From NCBI GenBank assembly GCA_020072585.1, contig JAIQGL010000029.1, positions 124,001 through 188,000 on the forward strand: a DNA stretch of 64,000 nucleotides, in the 5' to 3' direction. The notes beneath the pieces were generated by a model. It worked only from the letters and a program-made list of their open reading frames with translations. It was not told the DNA's origin and ran no database searches. Each line of letters begins with the position of its first letter. Within the stretch, counting starts at the first letter, position 1. This DNA is from Terriglobia bacterium. Its GTDB lineage: Bacteria > Acidobacteriota > Terriglobia > Terriglobales > Acidobacteriaceae. A program made the position numbers and the translations under genes. Below are positions 1 through 8,837 of the stretch, piece by piece.

Positions 1-486
1 TTCCAGAGAATCGTGCTGATTGCGATGGTCATACCGGCGGCTTTCAGAGAGGACATGCTTGCACACAGAATGTACATAGGAGCCGAATCCACGGGGATTG
101 TTTACGCTACCTGACTGGACGGCGACCCACACCCGGTAGAAAGTTTCCTGGCGCACATCTTCAATGGTGTGCGAATCCACGCCGCGCGCGCGCAGGGTGA
201 TTCGCAACCGCTCACTGAAATACGCGACAAAATGGGCTTCGGTGGCGGGATCACGGGCCCCGAGGCGACGTAAATATTCTTCATCAAAGGAGTAGAAGTC
301 CACTGGTGTTCTTTCAATCCAGTATACTTCAGCCTCTGCATCCGCCTTTTGTTTTCTAGAGCGTACAGCCGCGCTCACAGGCGAACGACGCAGTGAAGCT
401 CTGCTTCGCTTTTTTATTGCAGCCCGGGAACTGAGAGACACGCTTTTCACTCCATAAACTCCCAAAATGGCACGGCCTTCAATCAT
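1..486 (-). CDS. ECF-like RNA polymerase sigma factor, partial
   Basis: The frame is open from the window edge and runs off it, so only the N-terminal part is visible. It reads like sigma-70 region 2: a FVAYFSERL helix, then HTIEDVRQETFYRVW, which matches the conserved core-binding DxxQExF-type helix, then NPRGFGSYVHSVCKHVL. A region 4 would lie outside the window. The start is uncertain. An ATG at 486 overlaps the stop of the upstream gene (TAATG), implying translational coupling, but it gives a long basic leader of about 60 residues unlike usual sigma factors. A GTG at 303 would give a compact protein beginning with DFYSFDEEYL. Sigma identity is fairly safe; the start is not. Confidence 0.75.
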   Translation of the reverse strand, partial: MIEGRAILGVYGVKSVSLSSRAAIKKRSRASLRRSPVSAAVRSRKQKADAEAEVYWIERTPVDFYSFDEEYLRRLGARDPATEAHFVAYFSERLRITLRARGVDSHTIEDVRQETFYRVWVAVQSGSVNNPRGFGSYVHSVCKHVLSESRRYDHRNQHDSLE

Positions 487-1487
487 TAAAGCCTGCGAAA
501 CGGCAGGTCAGAACCAAAATACAAACCCGGCTGTAAATCTCCCATTGCCAGCGCGGACATGGCCGTGACGGTGGCCAGGACACCATGTTGATCAGAATGC
601 GGCTCTGATTGAGGTGCGTAGCCGCCGGCAATCGACGCAAGTACGGCAGAGCCGGGCCAGGAACCGTCAGGCAATTGCATGCGACGAAGACCGGCCGCCA
701 GGGGCCAGGCGGTTTGCATTCGCAAACGCATCAGGCAATACAGCCGCAGGGCCTGTTCCCATGCACCTTCAGCGGGAAGCGCACATGCCAACTGGCGAAC
801 CGCATTGACAACGAACCAGGGTGCCGTGCCGGGCTCCCAATCCATGAGAATGGATGAAACAAAAAAACTGGAGTCCAGCCGGCAGGGTCTTCTGTGCAGG
901 TCTGTGCGAAGATATGACGCCAGGAACTCTGAAGAAGAGGCGTCAATAGAGGCCAGCGCCCTGACCGCAATCGCCGTGGCATCAACTGAACTGGCGGCTT
1001 CAGCTCCAGGAAAAATGGCAATCCCGCCGTCGCCGCGACGGCAACGCCGAAGCAGTTCCAACGAATCATCGGGTACAGCGCGTCCGTGTTGACGCAATGC
1101 CACAATGGACCATGCAGTAGAATCTGCATCGTCGGCCGAGCCGGCCCGGCCAAATCCCCATCCGCCTTTTGGCGTCCGGATTTCCATGAGCCAATCCAGG
1201 GAATCTTCAATCTGACGGCGCTGCACATAGCCGATGTAATGCGAAGGCATATCGCTCAAACGGGCAAGAACGAATGCCGTCACCCAGGCTGCTGATTCTC
1301 TGGTGGCGGGGCTGCACAGGCTCCAACCTCTTTGCTGGCGCCGGGCAAAAAGGAATTGCAATCCAGCCGCTATTGCACCCGAACTGGAACCGGATTGCCG
1401 GGACGACGCAACAATCCCCAGTGTTTTTACGACTGGCTGATCGGGCTTTCTGATTTGGCGATCCAATTCAGATTGTTGGTCAGTCAC
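486..1487 (-). CDS. Prenyltransferase/squalene-oxidase repeat protein (terpene cyclase-like)
   Basis: A 333-residue protein with repeats typical of the squalene-hopene cyclase / prenyltransferase alpha-alpha barrel. Visible are TPKGGWGFGRAGSADDADST near residues 104-123, DGGIAIF, a DATAIAVRAL helix, and a QLPDGSWPGS QW-type repeat near the C-terminus. The DADSTAW stretch resembles the DXDD region of class II terpene cyclases but is not an exact match, so cyclase activity is unproven. The length is about half that of a full squalene-hopene cyclase. The GTG start has a GGAG seven bases upstream. The stop overlaps the ATG of the sigma-factor frame, so the two may be co-translated. It could be a regulator-associated sensor domain instead of an enzyme. 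Confidence 0.7.
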   Translation of the reverse strand: MTDQQSELDRQIRKPDQPVVKTLGIVASSRQSGSSSGAIAAGLQFLFARRQQRGWSLCSPATRESAAWVTAFVLARLSDMPSHYIGYVQRRQIEDSLDWLMEIRTPKGGWGFGRAGSADDADSTAWSIVALRQHGRAVPDDSLELLRRCRRGDGGIAIFPGAEAASSVDATAIAVRALASIDASSSEFLASYLRTDLHRRPCRLDSSFFVSSILMDWEPGTAPWFVVNAVRQLACALPAEGAWEQALRLYCLMRLRMQTAWPLAAGLRRMQLPDGSWPGSAVLASIAGGYAPQSEPHSDQHGVLATVTAMSALAMGDLQPGLYFGSDLPFRRL

Positions 1488-2157
1488 GCTCGCTCCAAAT
1501 TTGCGGTCTGGCAGGAATTAATGAAAGCCTGACGCGCTACAAAGACCTAGTGATAAATAAGAAGCGAGCGTTTCATGATTCGCTGAAGAAACAGGTCTTA
1601 AGGCCATTGCAGTAATGTAAGTTATTGAATTTGTTGATTTTGTAAGAAGTTGGAATTTAGGCTGTCAGCCAGCCCTTTTGGAAAAATCTGAGTGGTTTCT
1701 GGACTTGATGTCCTTGATGTGACGAACACCGCCGCAGCTCGTTATCTGGGACGGAATTTTTAGAAATTTTCATAATTGGTGACCACTCCATGGTTCGTCT
1801 GGCATGCAACATGTTGCAATATGAAAAAATATGCTTAGCATTCAATGACTTAAAATAAGGCCGGGTTCGTATCAGCTCACTGTTTCTTAACCGCCGAAGG
1901 ACTTCAAAGAAGAACTTTTCAGAGCCTCAAACCGCAGCAATATTAGAAAACATTAATTTTATTAATCTGATAGCCAGCCTATATTTTTTTCGCTAGGTTT
2001 GACTCGTTTCACGGCCGTTCCGGGACCACAAAAAAGGCTGGAAACAACAAAACCTGGGACCAACTTCAAAGCCCCTGCTCAGCCACTGACGGAAATACCC
2101 TCGCTGTGACTCATCACGCCTGAAGTGTGTCCTTCCCTCTTATTAGGAGACGACGAA
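1488..2157. other. AT-rich intergenic region, no gene supported
   Basis: About 670 bases richer in A and T than the flanks, with no convincing reading frame. It separates a leftward transcription unit from the rightward oxidase gene, so it probably holds divergent promoters. It contains a perfect 14-base palindrome TGCAACATGTTGCA at 1805-1818, followed by an A/T-rich stretch, which could be a regulator site. The oxidase start at its right end has a clear AGGAGACGACGAA ribosome site. Confidence 0.5.
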
Positions 2158-3918
2158 ATGAAAAAAAGCCGAAGAGACCTATTGAAACTCGGCGCTATGG
2201 CGGGCGCAAGTGCGATTATACCGAACCTGTTATCAGGCCAAACCCCCAATACACGAGTGCCCGTACAAGGCGGCATTACATTCCACGGACACGTAGCGCA
2301 TCGCACGCCGGCGCAAACAGCGGCCGCTCTAGCGATCGTGAATGGGTTGCAGCAGTTTGTAGATCCGCTGCCCATCATGCCCACACTGCGCCCAAGCCCG
2401 AACGGCGTTACACACATTCGCATGCAGCCGGCAATGCAAAAAGTCCATCGCGATCTTCCAGCGACGCAGATCTGGGGTTACAACGGCATATGGCCAGGAC
2501 CCACGATCGAAGTACGCAGCGGCGTTCCTGTAAGGATTAAATACCACAATGATGCTCTGCCCACCACGCACCCGCTGCCAGTCGATTTCACGCTGCACGG
2601 TTCTGAAGCGGACAAACCGCAGGTACGGAATGTAGTGCATCTGCACGGCGCCAAGATTCTTCCTGAAAGTGACGGCTACCCTGAGGGCTGGATTTCGCCG
2701 GACGGCGTAACCGGACCAGTGCTCTACAATCCCAATCCTTTCGTATATCCCAACGATCAGCAATCCACGATGCTGTGGTACCACGATCACACACTGGGAA
2801 TCACACGCTTGAACATGATCATGGGACTGGCTGGAGCGTACCTGATCCGCGACGCAGTAGAAGACTCGCTGAACATTCCCAAAGGACAATTTGAAATTCC
2901 GCTGATCATGCAAGACCGACTGTTCAATGCCGATGGAAGCCTGCTATACCCGGTGGCTGACGGAGGCACGCACCAGTACTGGATCCCCGAATTTTTTGGC
3001 GACACCATGTGCGTGAACGGCAAGGCGTGGCCAGTGCTGGATATTGAGCCGCGGCGTTATCGCTTCCGCATGCTCAATGGAAGCAATGCGCGCTTCCTTA
3101 ACATGACCCTGGTGCGCACGGACAGCACCGGCAGACCGCATGGCATGGCGGGTCCGATCTTCCATGTAATCGGGACCGACGGAGGTTTGTTGCCTGCTCC
3201 GGTAGCGCAGACCACGCTACTACAGGCGCCAGCCGAGCGGCTTGACGTGATCCTTGATTTCACCGGCAAGGCGGGACAGTTCTTTGTATTGAAAAATGAC
3301 GCTCCCGCACCCTTCCCGGGCGGCGGAGAAGTTGTGCCTACGGAGATCATGATGTTCCGTGTCTCCAAACCACTCTCTTCGCGCGACACCACAACCATTC
3401 CACAAGTGCTCAACCCTGTTTCAATGAACTTCAACCCCAACCAAGTTGCCCGCACACGGGACGTTGTCCTAACGGAACTCGACCGGGCTTCTGACGGTTT
3501 CCCGATCATCGGCCTGCTTGACAACAAGAACTGGGACGATCCAGTCACGGAAGATCCAAAAGCCGGATCAACCGAAGTCTGGAACATGATCAACGATACC
3601 GGGGATGGGCATCCGAAGCATATCCATCTGGTTCAGTTCCAGGTAATCAGCCGGCAACCATTTGACCAGGACATATTTGACAACACCGGTCAGCTGGTAT
3701 TTACCGCGCCGCCACAAGCACCCGCGCCTGAGGAGGTGCACGCCGCTAAGGATGTGGTGAAAGCTTATCCGGGAACGGTGACCAAGCTGGCAATGAAGTT
3801 CGATCTGCCAACAGGAACGCGTGTGGTTCCTGGACAACGATACAAATATGTGTGGCATTGCCACATATTGGAGCACGAGGACAACGAGATGATGCGACCC
3901 ATGGACATCATCGGCTAG
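2158..3918 (+). CDS. Tat-exported multicopper oxidase (CotA/laccase type)
   Basis: A 586-residue three-cupredoxin-domain oxidase. Such enzymes oxidise phenols, bilirubin-like compounds or metals with O2 reduced to water. All four copper-ligand motifs are present: HLHG at 161-164, WYHDH with H209 and H211, HPKHIH with H485, H488 and H490, and HCHILEHEDNEMM with H567, C568, H569, H573 and axial M578. The HCHILEHED signature matches the spore-coat CotA/bilirubin oxidase branch. The N-terminus MKKSRRDLLKLGAMAG is a twin-arginine signal, so it is likely exported folded with copper. I start it at 2158 (TTAGGAGACGACGAA-ATG) and not at an upstream GTG because the Tat signal then sits at the very N-terminus. 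A strong terminator follows. Confidence 0.93.
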   Translation: MKKSRRDLLKLGAMAGASAIIPNLLSGQTPNTRVPVQGGITFHGHVAHRTPAQTAAALAIVNGLQQFVDPLPIMPTLRPSPNGVTHIRMQPAMQKVHRDLPATQIWGYNGIWPGPTIEVRSGVPVRIKYHNDALPTTHPLPVDFTLHGSEADKPQVRNVVHLHGAKILPESDGYPEGWISPDGVTGPVLYNPNPFVYPNDQQSTMLWYHDHTLGITRLNMIMGLAGAYLIRDAVEDSLNIPKGQFEIPLIMQDRLFNADGSLLYPVADGGTHQYWIPEFFGDTMCVNGKAWPVLDIEPRRYRFRMLNGSNARFLNMTLVRTDSTGRPHGMAGPIFHVIGTDGGLLPAPVAQTTLLQAPAERLDVILDFTGKAGQFFVLKNDAPAPFPGGGEVVPTEIMMFRVSKPLSSRDTTTIPQVLNPVSMNFNPNQVARTRDVVLTELDRASDGFPIIGLLDNKNWDDPVTEDPKAGSTEVWNMINDTGDGHPKHIHLVQFQVISRQPFDQDIFDNTGQLVFTAPPQAPAPEEVHAAKDVVKAYPGTVTKLAMKFDLPTGTRVVPGQRYKYVWHCHILEHEDNEMMRPMDIIG

Positions 3919-3941
3919 ACGCCCGAAGTGCATTTCGTCAT

Positions 3942-3976
3942 GCGGCTTCAGACTTCGGTCTGAGGCCGCCTTTTTT
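3942..3976 (+). terminator. Intrinsic terminator after first multicopper oxidase
   Basis: A 12-base-pair stem (GCGGCTTCAGAC with GTCTGAGGCCGC, one G-T pair) closed by a TTCG tetraloop and followed by C and six Ts. It lies 24 bases after the oxidase stop, so the two oxidases are probably separate transcripts. Confidence 0.92.
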
Positions 3977-4253
3977 CCATTTTTGCCTTGTTAGCAAAAT
4001 GTCGGCTGGATAGAATTCGATGTATCTTGTTGAATTTAAATGTATATTTACAGATTTGGAACAATCTAATAAATTATTTGAATTTTCTAATGTTTTGGGC
4101 TAGAGTTCTCCCGCTTCGACCTTAACCGCAGGGTTTCTTCCGGGCCGAAGTTCCTTACCCTGATCTTGGTTTCCCAATTCGGTTGCCAACTCCTAACCGC
4201 CGGCGGCAGACGCCCGGCATGTAATAAGCCCGACTTCCTTTAAGGAGGAATTC

Positions 4254-6668
4254 ATGAAAAAGAGTCGACGCGATATTTTTAGAGGCGCGATGGCAGGCGC
4301 GGTGATTTTTGCGCTTGCGCAGATGTGCGCCTTTGCTCAGACGGCCACTCAGCCAGCCACTACCACGACAAGCATGTTGCTTGCTCCCGCAGGACCTGCT
4401 GCGAGCGCGCATGCTCACAACGCGGCAACCAGTGCCGTCCCAGCGACGGCGCAGAGCAAGCCCCCGAAGCCCACCATGCGCAGAGGCATGGCGATGCGCA
4501 TGCCGAACTGGTCGAAGATGCCCACCGGAGTAGCTACCACCACCGGTGGCACCGTTGTGACACCTCTGGATCCCAACACCATTCCGAAGTTCGTGAACCA
4601 GTTGACCAGGCCGGCGACCTTCGTTTCCAGCGGGACAAAATTCGACAGGCAGCTGGGCAGAAATGTCCCTCTGTATCAGGTCACGGAAAATACAATTTTC
4701 CAGCAGGTTTTGCCGCCGGGATTCCCAAAGACAAAGATGTATGCCTACGGTGGCTCGGCAAACGTTGCCGCGCCCGGCCAGACCCCAAACATTCAGACGG
4801 TATTCTCATCGCCTGGACCGACCTTTGAGGCAACGAAAGACCAGCGCATCTTCGTGAACTATACCAATAACCTGAGCGGCGATCACATGTTCCCCGTGGA
4901 TCCTACGATCATGGCGGCTAACCCCAACAACGCGCCGATTCCCACGGCCCCTTTCGCACCCTTCCCTCCGGGCTATCCGCAATTTCAAAGCCCGATTGTG
5001 ACGGTCGCACACTTGCATGGCGGCGTTACGCCTTCTGATTCAGACGGTTTTCCGCTGTCCTGGTTCTCCAAGGGCCTGACAAAGACAGGGCCGACATTCA
5101 ACGGTACTACCTTCGAATATTTCAACGGGCAGTTGCCGACAATGCTCTGGTACCACGACCACGCTCTGGGCATGACACGCCTTAATCTGGCCGCAGGCTT
5201 GGAAGGCATGTACATGATCCGCGACCCCCAGCACGATGCCATTGCACCGCTCCTTCCCTCGGGACAGTTCGAAATGCCTCTCATGCTGACGGACAGGGCG
5301 TTCAACAGCGATGGATCAATCCAATTCAACATAGATGGCGACAACCCAGACCTCCACCCGTACTGGGTCCCTGAGTATTTTGGCAACGTCGTCATGGTCA
5401 ACGGCAAGGCGTGGCCGAACATGAACGTGCAGCGGCGGCAGTACCGCTTCCGCATCGTGGATGGCTCCAACGCACGCTTCTACAACTTGTCCCTTGTGAA
5501 GAAAGACGGGTCCCTCTTGCCCTTCACACAGGTCGGCGGCGACGGCAGCTACTTGCCCGCGCCGGTCACGTTGACGTCGATCTTTTTGGCAATCTGTGAG
5601 CGCGCGGACATCCTGGTCGACTTCTCAAACCTGCCGGCCGGAACAAAGATCGTCATGAGGAACGACGCTAACGCGCCATTCCCGGGTGGCGATCCAGTCG
5701 ATCCGAATAACGAAGGTATCGTCATGCAATTCACGGTGCAGAACACGACGGCCGTGCATCCGAAACCTCTGCCCGCGACACTGATCACCGTTCCCGAGCT
5801 GATTGAGACCCCGAACATCGGGAATCCAAAGATCTTCACCCTTAACGAGCAGGAAGCCGATGGCGGTCCCGTGGCAGTGCTCATTGACGGGCGGCATTTC
5901 GATGAGCCTGTCACTGAACTTCCCAGGGTCGGCACCACCGAGGCATGGTACTTCCAGAACCTGACGGAAGATGCCCATCCCATACACATTCACCTGGTCG
6001 AGTTCCAGTTGGAGGACCGGCAGGTTATCGACCGGGACCGCTTCAAGGATTATTGGGAGAGGCAGAACCTGAACGCCGATGGTATCCAGGGAGAACTTCC
6101 GCTGGATCACGCACCGACCAGAATCAATGTGGAGACGGTGACGGACACCGGCGACGGGAGGCCCCGTGATTTCCTATTCGACCCGACCGACACCACCAGT
6201 TGCACCAACCCAGACCCAACCAGCGGTTGCCCAACTCAACCCATACCGCCCTCTCCGAGTGAGGCCGGGTGGAAAGACGTCTTCCTTTCCCCGCCGTTTA
6301 TGGTCACTCGAATCCGGATCCGCCTCGCACCTCAGGAGGTGAAGGAGTCGAACCTGTTCCCGGGGAAGAACACATTCCCGTTTGACCCAACCAAGGGGCC
6401 GGGTTACGTATGGCATTGCCATATTCTCGACCACGAAGACAACGACATGATGCGGCCGATGGCGATTGTGAACGATGCCGAGCCGTGTCTTAACTGCGAG
6501 TCGCGCAACCTGACGCCTGGAGACTCAAAAGACGCAGGAACTCCAGCAGCGCGCTACTCAACACCGAGCCATAACCACAACGGGTCTACACCCACAACCG
6601 AGCAGAAGAACGGCACCCCATCGCCGATGCCAATGCCGATGCCCGAGCAGCAGCAACCACAGCGGTAG
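4254..6668 (+). CDS. Second Tat-exported multicopper oxidase, extended
   Basis: An 804-residue homologue of the preceding oxidase. Copper motifs are complete: HLHG at 253-256, YHDH with H301 and H303, HPIHIH with H575, H578 and H580, and HCHILDHEDNDMM with H721, C722, H723, H727 and M732. It begins MKKSRRDIFRGAMAGA, a Tat signal, after an excellent AAGGAGGAATTC ribosome site. It is about 220 residues longer than its neighbour. The extra length is an Ala/Thr/Pro-rich N-terminal segment, an insert of roughly 100 residues between the third and fourth copper motifs (containing CTNPDPTSGC), and a His/Pro/Met/Gln-rich tail ending in repeated PM pairs. Met-rich tails in other oxidases can bind copper; that role here is inference. 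Confidence 0.92.
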   Translation: MKKSRRDIFRGAMAGAVIFALAQMCAFAQTATQPATTTTSMLLAPAGPAASAHAHNAATSAVPATAQSKPPKPTMRRGMAMRMPNWSKMPTGVATTTGGTVVTPLDPNTIPKFVNQLTRPATFVSSGTKFDRQLGRNVPLYQVTENTIFQQVLPPGFPKTKMYAYGGSANVAAPGQTPNIQTVFSSPGPTFEATKDQRIFVNYTNNLSGDHMFPVDPTIMAANPNNAPIPTAPFAPFPPGYPQFQSPIVTVAHLHGGVTPSDSDGFPLSWFSKGLTKTGPTFNGTTFEYFNGQLPTMLWYHDHALGMTRLNLAAGLEGMYMIRDPQHDAIAPLLPSGQFEMPLMLTDRAFNSDGSIQFNIDGDNPDLHPYWVPEYFGNVVMVNGKAWPNMNVQRRQYRFRIVDGSNARFYNLSLVKKDGSLLPFTQVGGDGSYLPAPVTLTSIFLAICERADILVDFSNLPAGTKIVMRNDANAPFPGGDPVDPNNEGIVMQFTVQNTTAVHPKPLPATLITVPELIETPNIGNPKIFTLNEQEADGGPVAVLIDGRHFDEPVTELPRVGTTEAWYFQNLTEDAHPIHIHLVEFQLEDRQVIDRDRFKDYWERQNLNADGIQGELPLDHAPTRINVETVTDTGDGRPRDFLFDPTDTTSCTNPDPTSGCPTQPIPPSPSEAGWKDVFLSPPFMVTRIRIRLAPQEVKESNLFPGKNTFPFDPTKGPGYVWHCHILDHEDNDMMRPMAIVNDAEPCLNCESRNLTPGDSKDAGTPAARYSTPSHNHNGSTPTTEQKNGTPSPMPMPMPEQQQPQR

Positions 6669-6718
6669 AACGCACATGACCTGGAGGAGGTGGAGGAGCG
6701 AAGAGCTCTTCCGCCTCC

Positions 6719-8035
6719 TTGCAGGTGGTTCACCGACCCACGATCATTGCCTTTCGTGGCCTGGTTGTGCTCCTGCTCTGCGTTGTTGCCTCAATCTCAA
6801 GCGTTCTGGCACAGACCCGGGATCCAGCGTACACGAACAAGCGTGAACAGGCCTTGCGGCTCTTTGACCAGGACAGGCGACTGGAAGCGCTGCCGCTATT
6901 GGAAGAACTGGCGCAGAAGAATCCGAACGATGAAGATATTGCGGTTACCCTGGCGGCATCGCTCGTTACCCATGCCACGACCCTGACGGACAAGCAGGCG
7001 GCTGCCAGTGAGCGGCTGCGAGCCAAAAGCCTGCTGGAAAAATCCGGCAGCAACAACACGCTGGCGAAAAACCTCTTGCAGGTCTTGAACGAGATGCAGG
7101 ACGGTGTTGCCACTCAATTTTCGGAAAATCCGGCGGTAGAACAAGCCATGCTTGCCGGCGAAGCTGCTTTCTCCCGGCGCGATTATGACGAAGCGATTAA
7201 AAACTATTCCAGGGCGCTGGAGCTGGAGCCCACCAACTACGCCGCGGCGCTCTTCATTGGAAACACTCTTTTCAGGAAACACGACTTTGCCAAAGCCGGC
7301 ACGTGGTATGAGAAGGCCATTCAGCTCGACCCCAATATCGAGACTGCCTATCGCTATTACGCTGATATGCTGGGCAGCCGGGGAGATATGGCAAAGGCCC
7401 GCAGCATGCTGATTCATGCGGCGGTTGCCGAACCCTATAATCGCATGGTCTGGCGCGATCTGATGACCTGGGCAGCCCTCAATGACACCAGGATTGGTTT
7501 CAAATACGCCGGAGTCCTGTCCGATCCCACACCTCTTCAGCCACCAGATTCCAAATCTCCTGGCAAAACTGAACCTCTGTTTGAGGTCAAACTCTTTCCT
7601 CAACGCCCCAAGGATCTCTCCGACGCCTGGCAGGCGTATCAGACAGTTCGCGCGGACTGGAAACAGGGCGGTAAATTCAAACAGTACTTTCCTCAGGAAG
7701 CCGATTACAGGCATAGCCTGGCGGAAGAAACCGAAGCGCTGACGGCAGAGATCAGAGTCCTGGAAAAGCTGAAAGGTGATATTGAGACAGCGGAACTGGT
7801 TACGGAGGACCAGTCTCTGCTCCTGCTCTTGAAATTGCACCAGGCTGGAGTCCTGGAATCCTACGTGCTGTTCAGGCTAGGCGATGAAGGCATCGCGAAG
7901 GACTATGTTGCCTATCGCACCAAAAACCGGGGCAAGTTGGAAGAATACATGGACAAGTTTGTTGTCCCGCCCGCTCCAACCAAGGCAGATTCCGGGCACC
8001 AAAAGACCAAGCCGGACGCGAAAAAAAAATTCTGA
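6719..8035 (+). CDS. Secreted TPR-repeat protein
   Basis: About 438 residues. A hydrophobic segment (FRGLVVLLLCVVASISSVLA) followed by Q is a likely signal peptide. Then come tetratricopeptide repeats: ALRLFDQDRRLEALPLLEEL near residue 45, and AFSRRDYDEAIKNYSRALELEPTNYAAALF and ASTWYEKAIQLDP-like units near 150-220. The rest is helical and charged with no recognised catalytic motif, ending in a Lys-rich tail. TPR proteins are scaffolds; the partner is unknown. It starts 50 bases after the second oxidase and could be co-transcribed, hinting at a role in assembly or handling of exported products. The start is weakly supported: TTG at 6719 or GTG at 6725, with no clear ribosome site. Confidence 0.75.
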   Translation: MQVVHRPTIIAFRGLVVLLLCVVASISSVLAQTRDPAYTNKREQALRLFDQDRRLEALPLLEELAQKNPNDEDIAVTLAASLVTHATTLTDKQAAASERLRAKSLLEKSGSNNTLAKNLLQVLNEMQDGVATQFSENPAVEQAMLAGEAAFSRRDYDEAIKNYSRALELEPTNYAAALFIGNTLFRKHDFAKAGTWYEKAIQLDPNIETAYRYYADMLGSRGDMAKARSMLIHAAVAEPYNRMVWRDLMTWAALNDTRIGFKYAGVLSDPTPLQPPDSKSPGKTEPLFEVKLFPQRPKDLSDAWQAYQTVRADWKQGGKFKQYFPQEADYRHSLAEETEALTAEIRVLEKLKGDIETAELVTEDQSLLLLLKLHQAGVLESYVLFRLGDEGIAKDYVAYRTKNRGKLEEYMDKFVVPPAPTKADSGHQKTKPDAKKKF

Positions 8036-8131
8036 CGCGGCTAACCCCGGGGCAGGGCAAATACTCAAATAGCTGCACCCAATGGTTATCTGAGCTTTGC
8101 AGCATGCAGGCCAGAGAAAAGCAGTTACTCT

Positions 8132-8412
8132 TTATCCCCGGTGCGGCACAAAGACGCCGAAGACAGTTCCGTGATGCTCCGGTGAGGGGGTGCTGCGCGC
8201 CTTTATTATTCCTTCATGTTTCTGGATGATCTCCAGGCTCACCCACAATCCCAGGCCGGATGCCGGTAAGGCCTTTGGTGGAGAAGAACGGTTCAAAGAT
8301 GCGTGCAAGAGTTTCCCGGGCCATGCCGTGACCTTTGTCTGCCACGGTGACCCGGACTCCTTTGCGACCGGTGAGACGAGTCCGTGGCGTCGCTCTCACG
8401 TACGGTGATCGA
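8132..8412 (-). pseudogene. Histidine kinase C-terminal remnant with frameshift
   Basis: On the minus strand one frame gives VRVTVADKGHGM and IFEPFFSTKGLTGI, the N and F boxes of a histidine kinase HATPase domain. It then runs into nonsense. Reading on in the next frame restores LGLWVSLEIIQKHEGI and a plausible kinase end, HGTVFGVFVPHRG, with a stop at 8132-8134. The frames are reconciled by one extra C in the sequence ATC-C-GGC-CTG near 8252. Nothing upstream resembles the H box or sensor region, so this is a decayed fragment, not a working kinase with a sequencing error. Confidence 0.8.
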
Positions 8413-8511
8413 TCTGGCCGCCGTTGCAAATCAGAGCAGTTTCCGGCTGTCGCGGGCCTGATTTCCGGTGTCGCCCCGGCTGGAATAGAATTCATTTCCG
8501 GAGGGTGCCAG

Positions 8512-8760
8512 ATGGCTAGGTTCTATGAGGATGTACCGATCCAGTGGAAAGAAGGCGAGACGACCTACGGGCGCGGCCTGGGCAATCATGTGGCCTGGCG
8601 CTGCAAGTGTGACCACCTGATGCTCGCGCCGCATGAGGAACTATACTTTGTGCCCCCATGCCCAACCTGTGGTCGAAAATTCAGGGTGCTCAAGGGCAAA
8701 AAGCCGCGGTACGTGAAACGAGTCATAGAGCGCGTGGAACGGCCTGTAAAACCGTTCTAG
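8512..8760 (+). CDS. Small zinc-ribbon-like protein
   Basis: An 82-residue protein with a good ribosome site (GGAGGGTGCCAG-ATG). Cysteine pairs CKC at 31-33 and CPTC at 50-53, with nearby histidines, suggest one zinc-binding ribbon or knuckle. The C-terminal third is strongly basic (KGKKPRYVKRVIERVERPVKPF region). The function is unknown; a nucleic-acid or protein-binding role would fit a basic zinc ribbon but is inference. A longer reading frame begins at 8335, but it overlaps the kinase remnant and lacks a start signal. Confidence 0.65.
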   Translation: MARFYEDVPIQWKEGETTYGRGLGNHVAWRCKCDHLMLAPHEELYFVPPCPTCGRKFRVLKGKKPRYVKRVIERVERPVKPF

Positions 8761-8837
8761 AATGCCTCTTCATGTTCTTACAGCTCTGCTGTGTTTAAAT
8801 AGTCCGCCGCACAACTGCATCCAAGGAGATAAGCGCG

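Noticed and set aside
1657-1845. 62-residue leftward frame in the AT-rich spacer
   Set aside because: It has no ribosome site, the composition is typical of non-coding sequence, and a palindrome lies within it.
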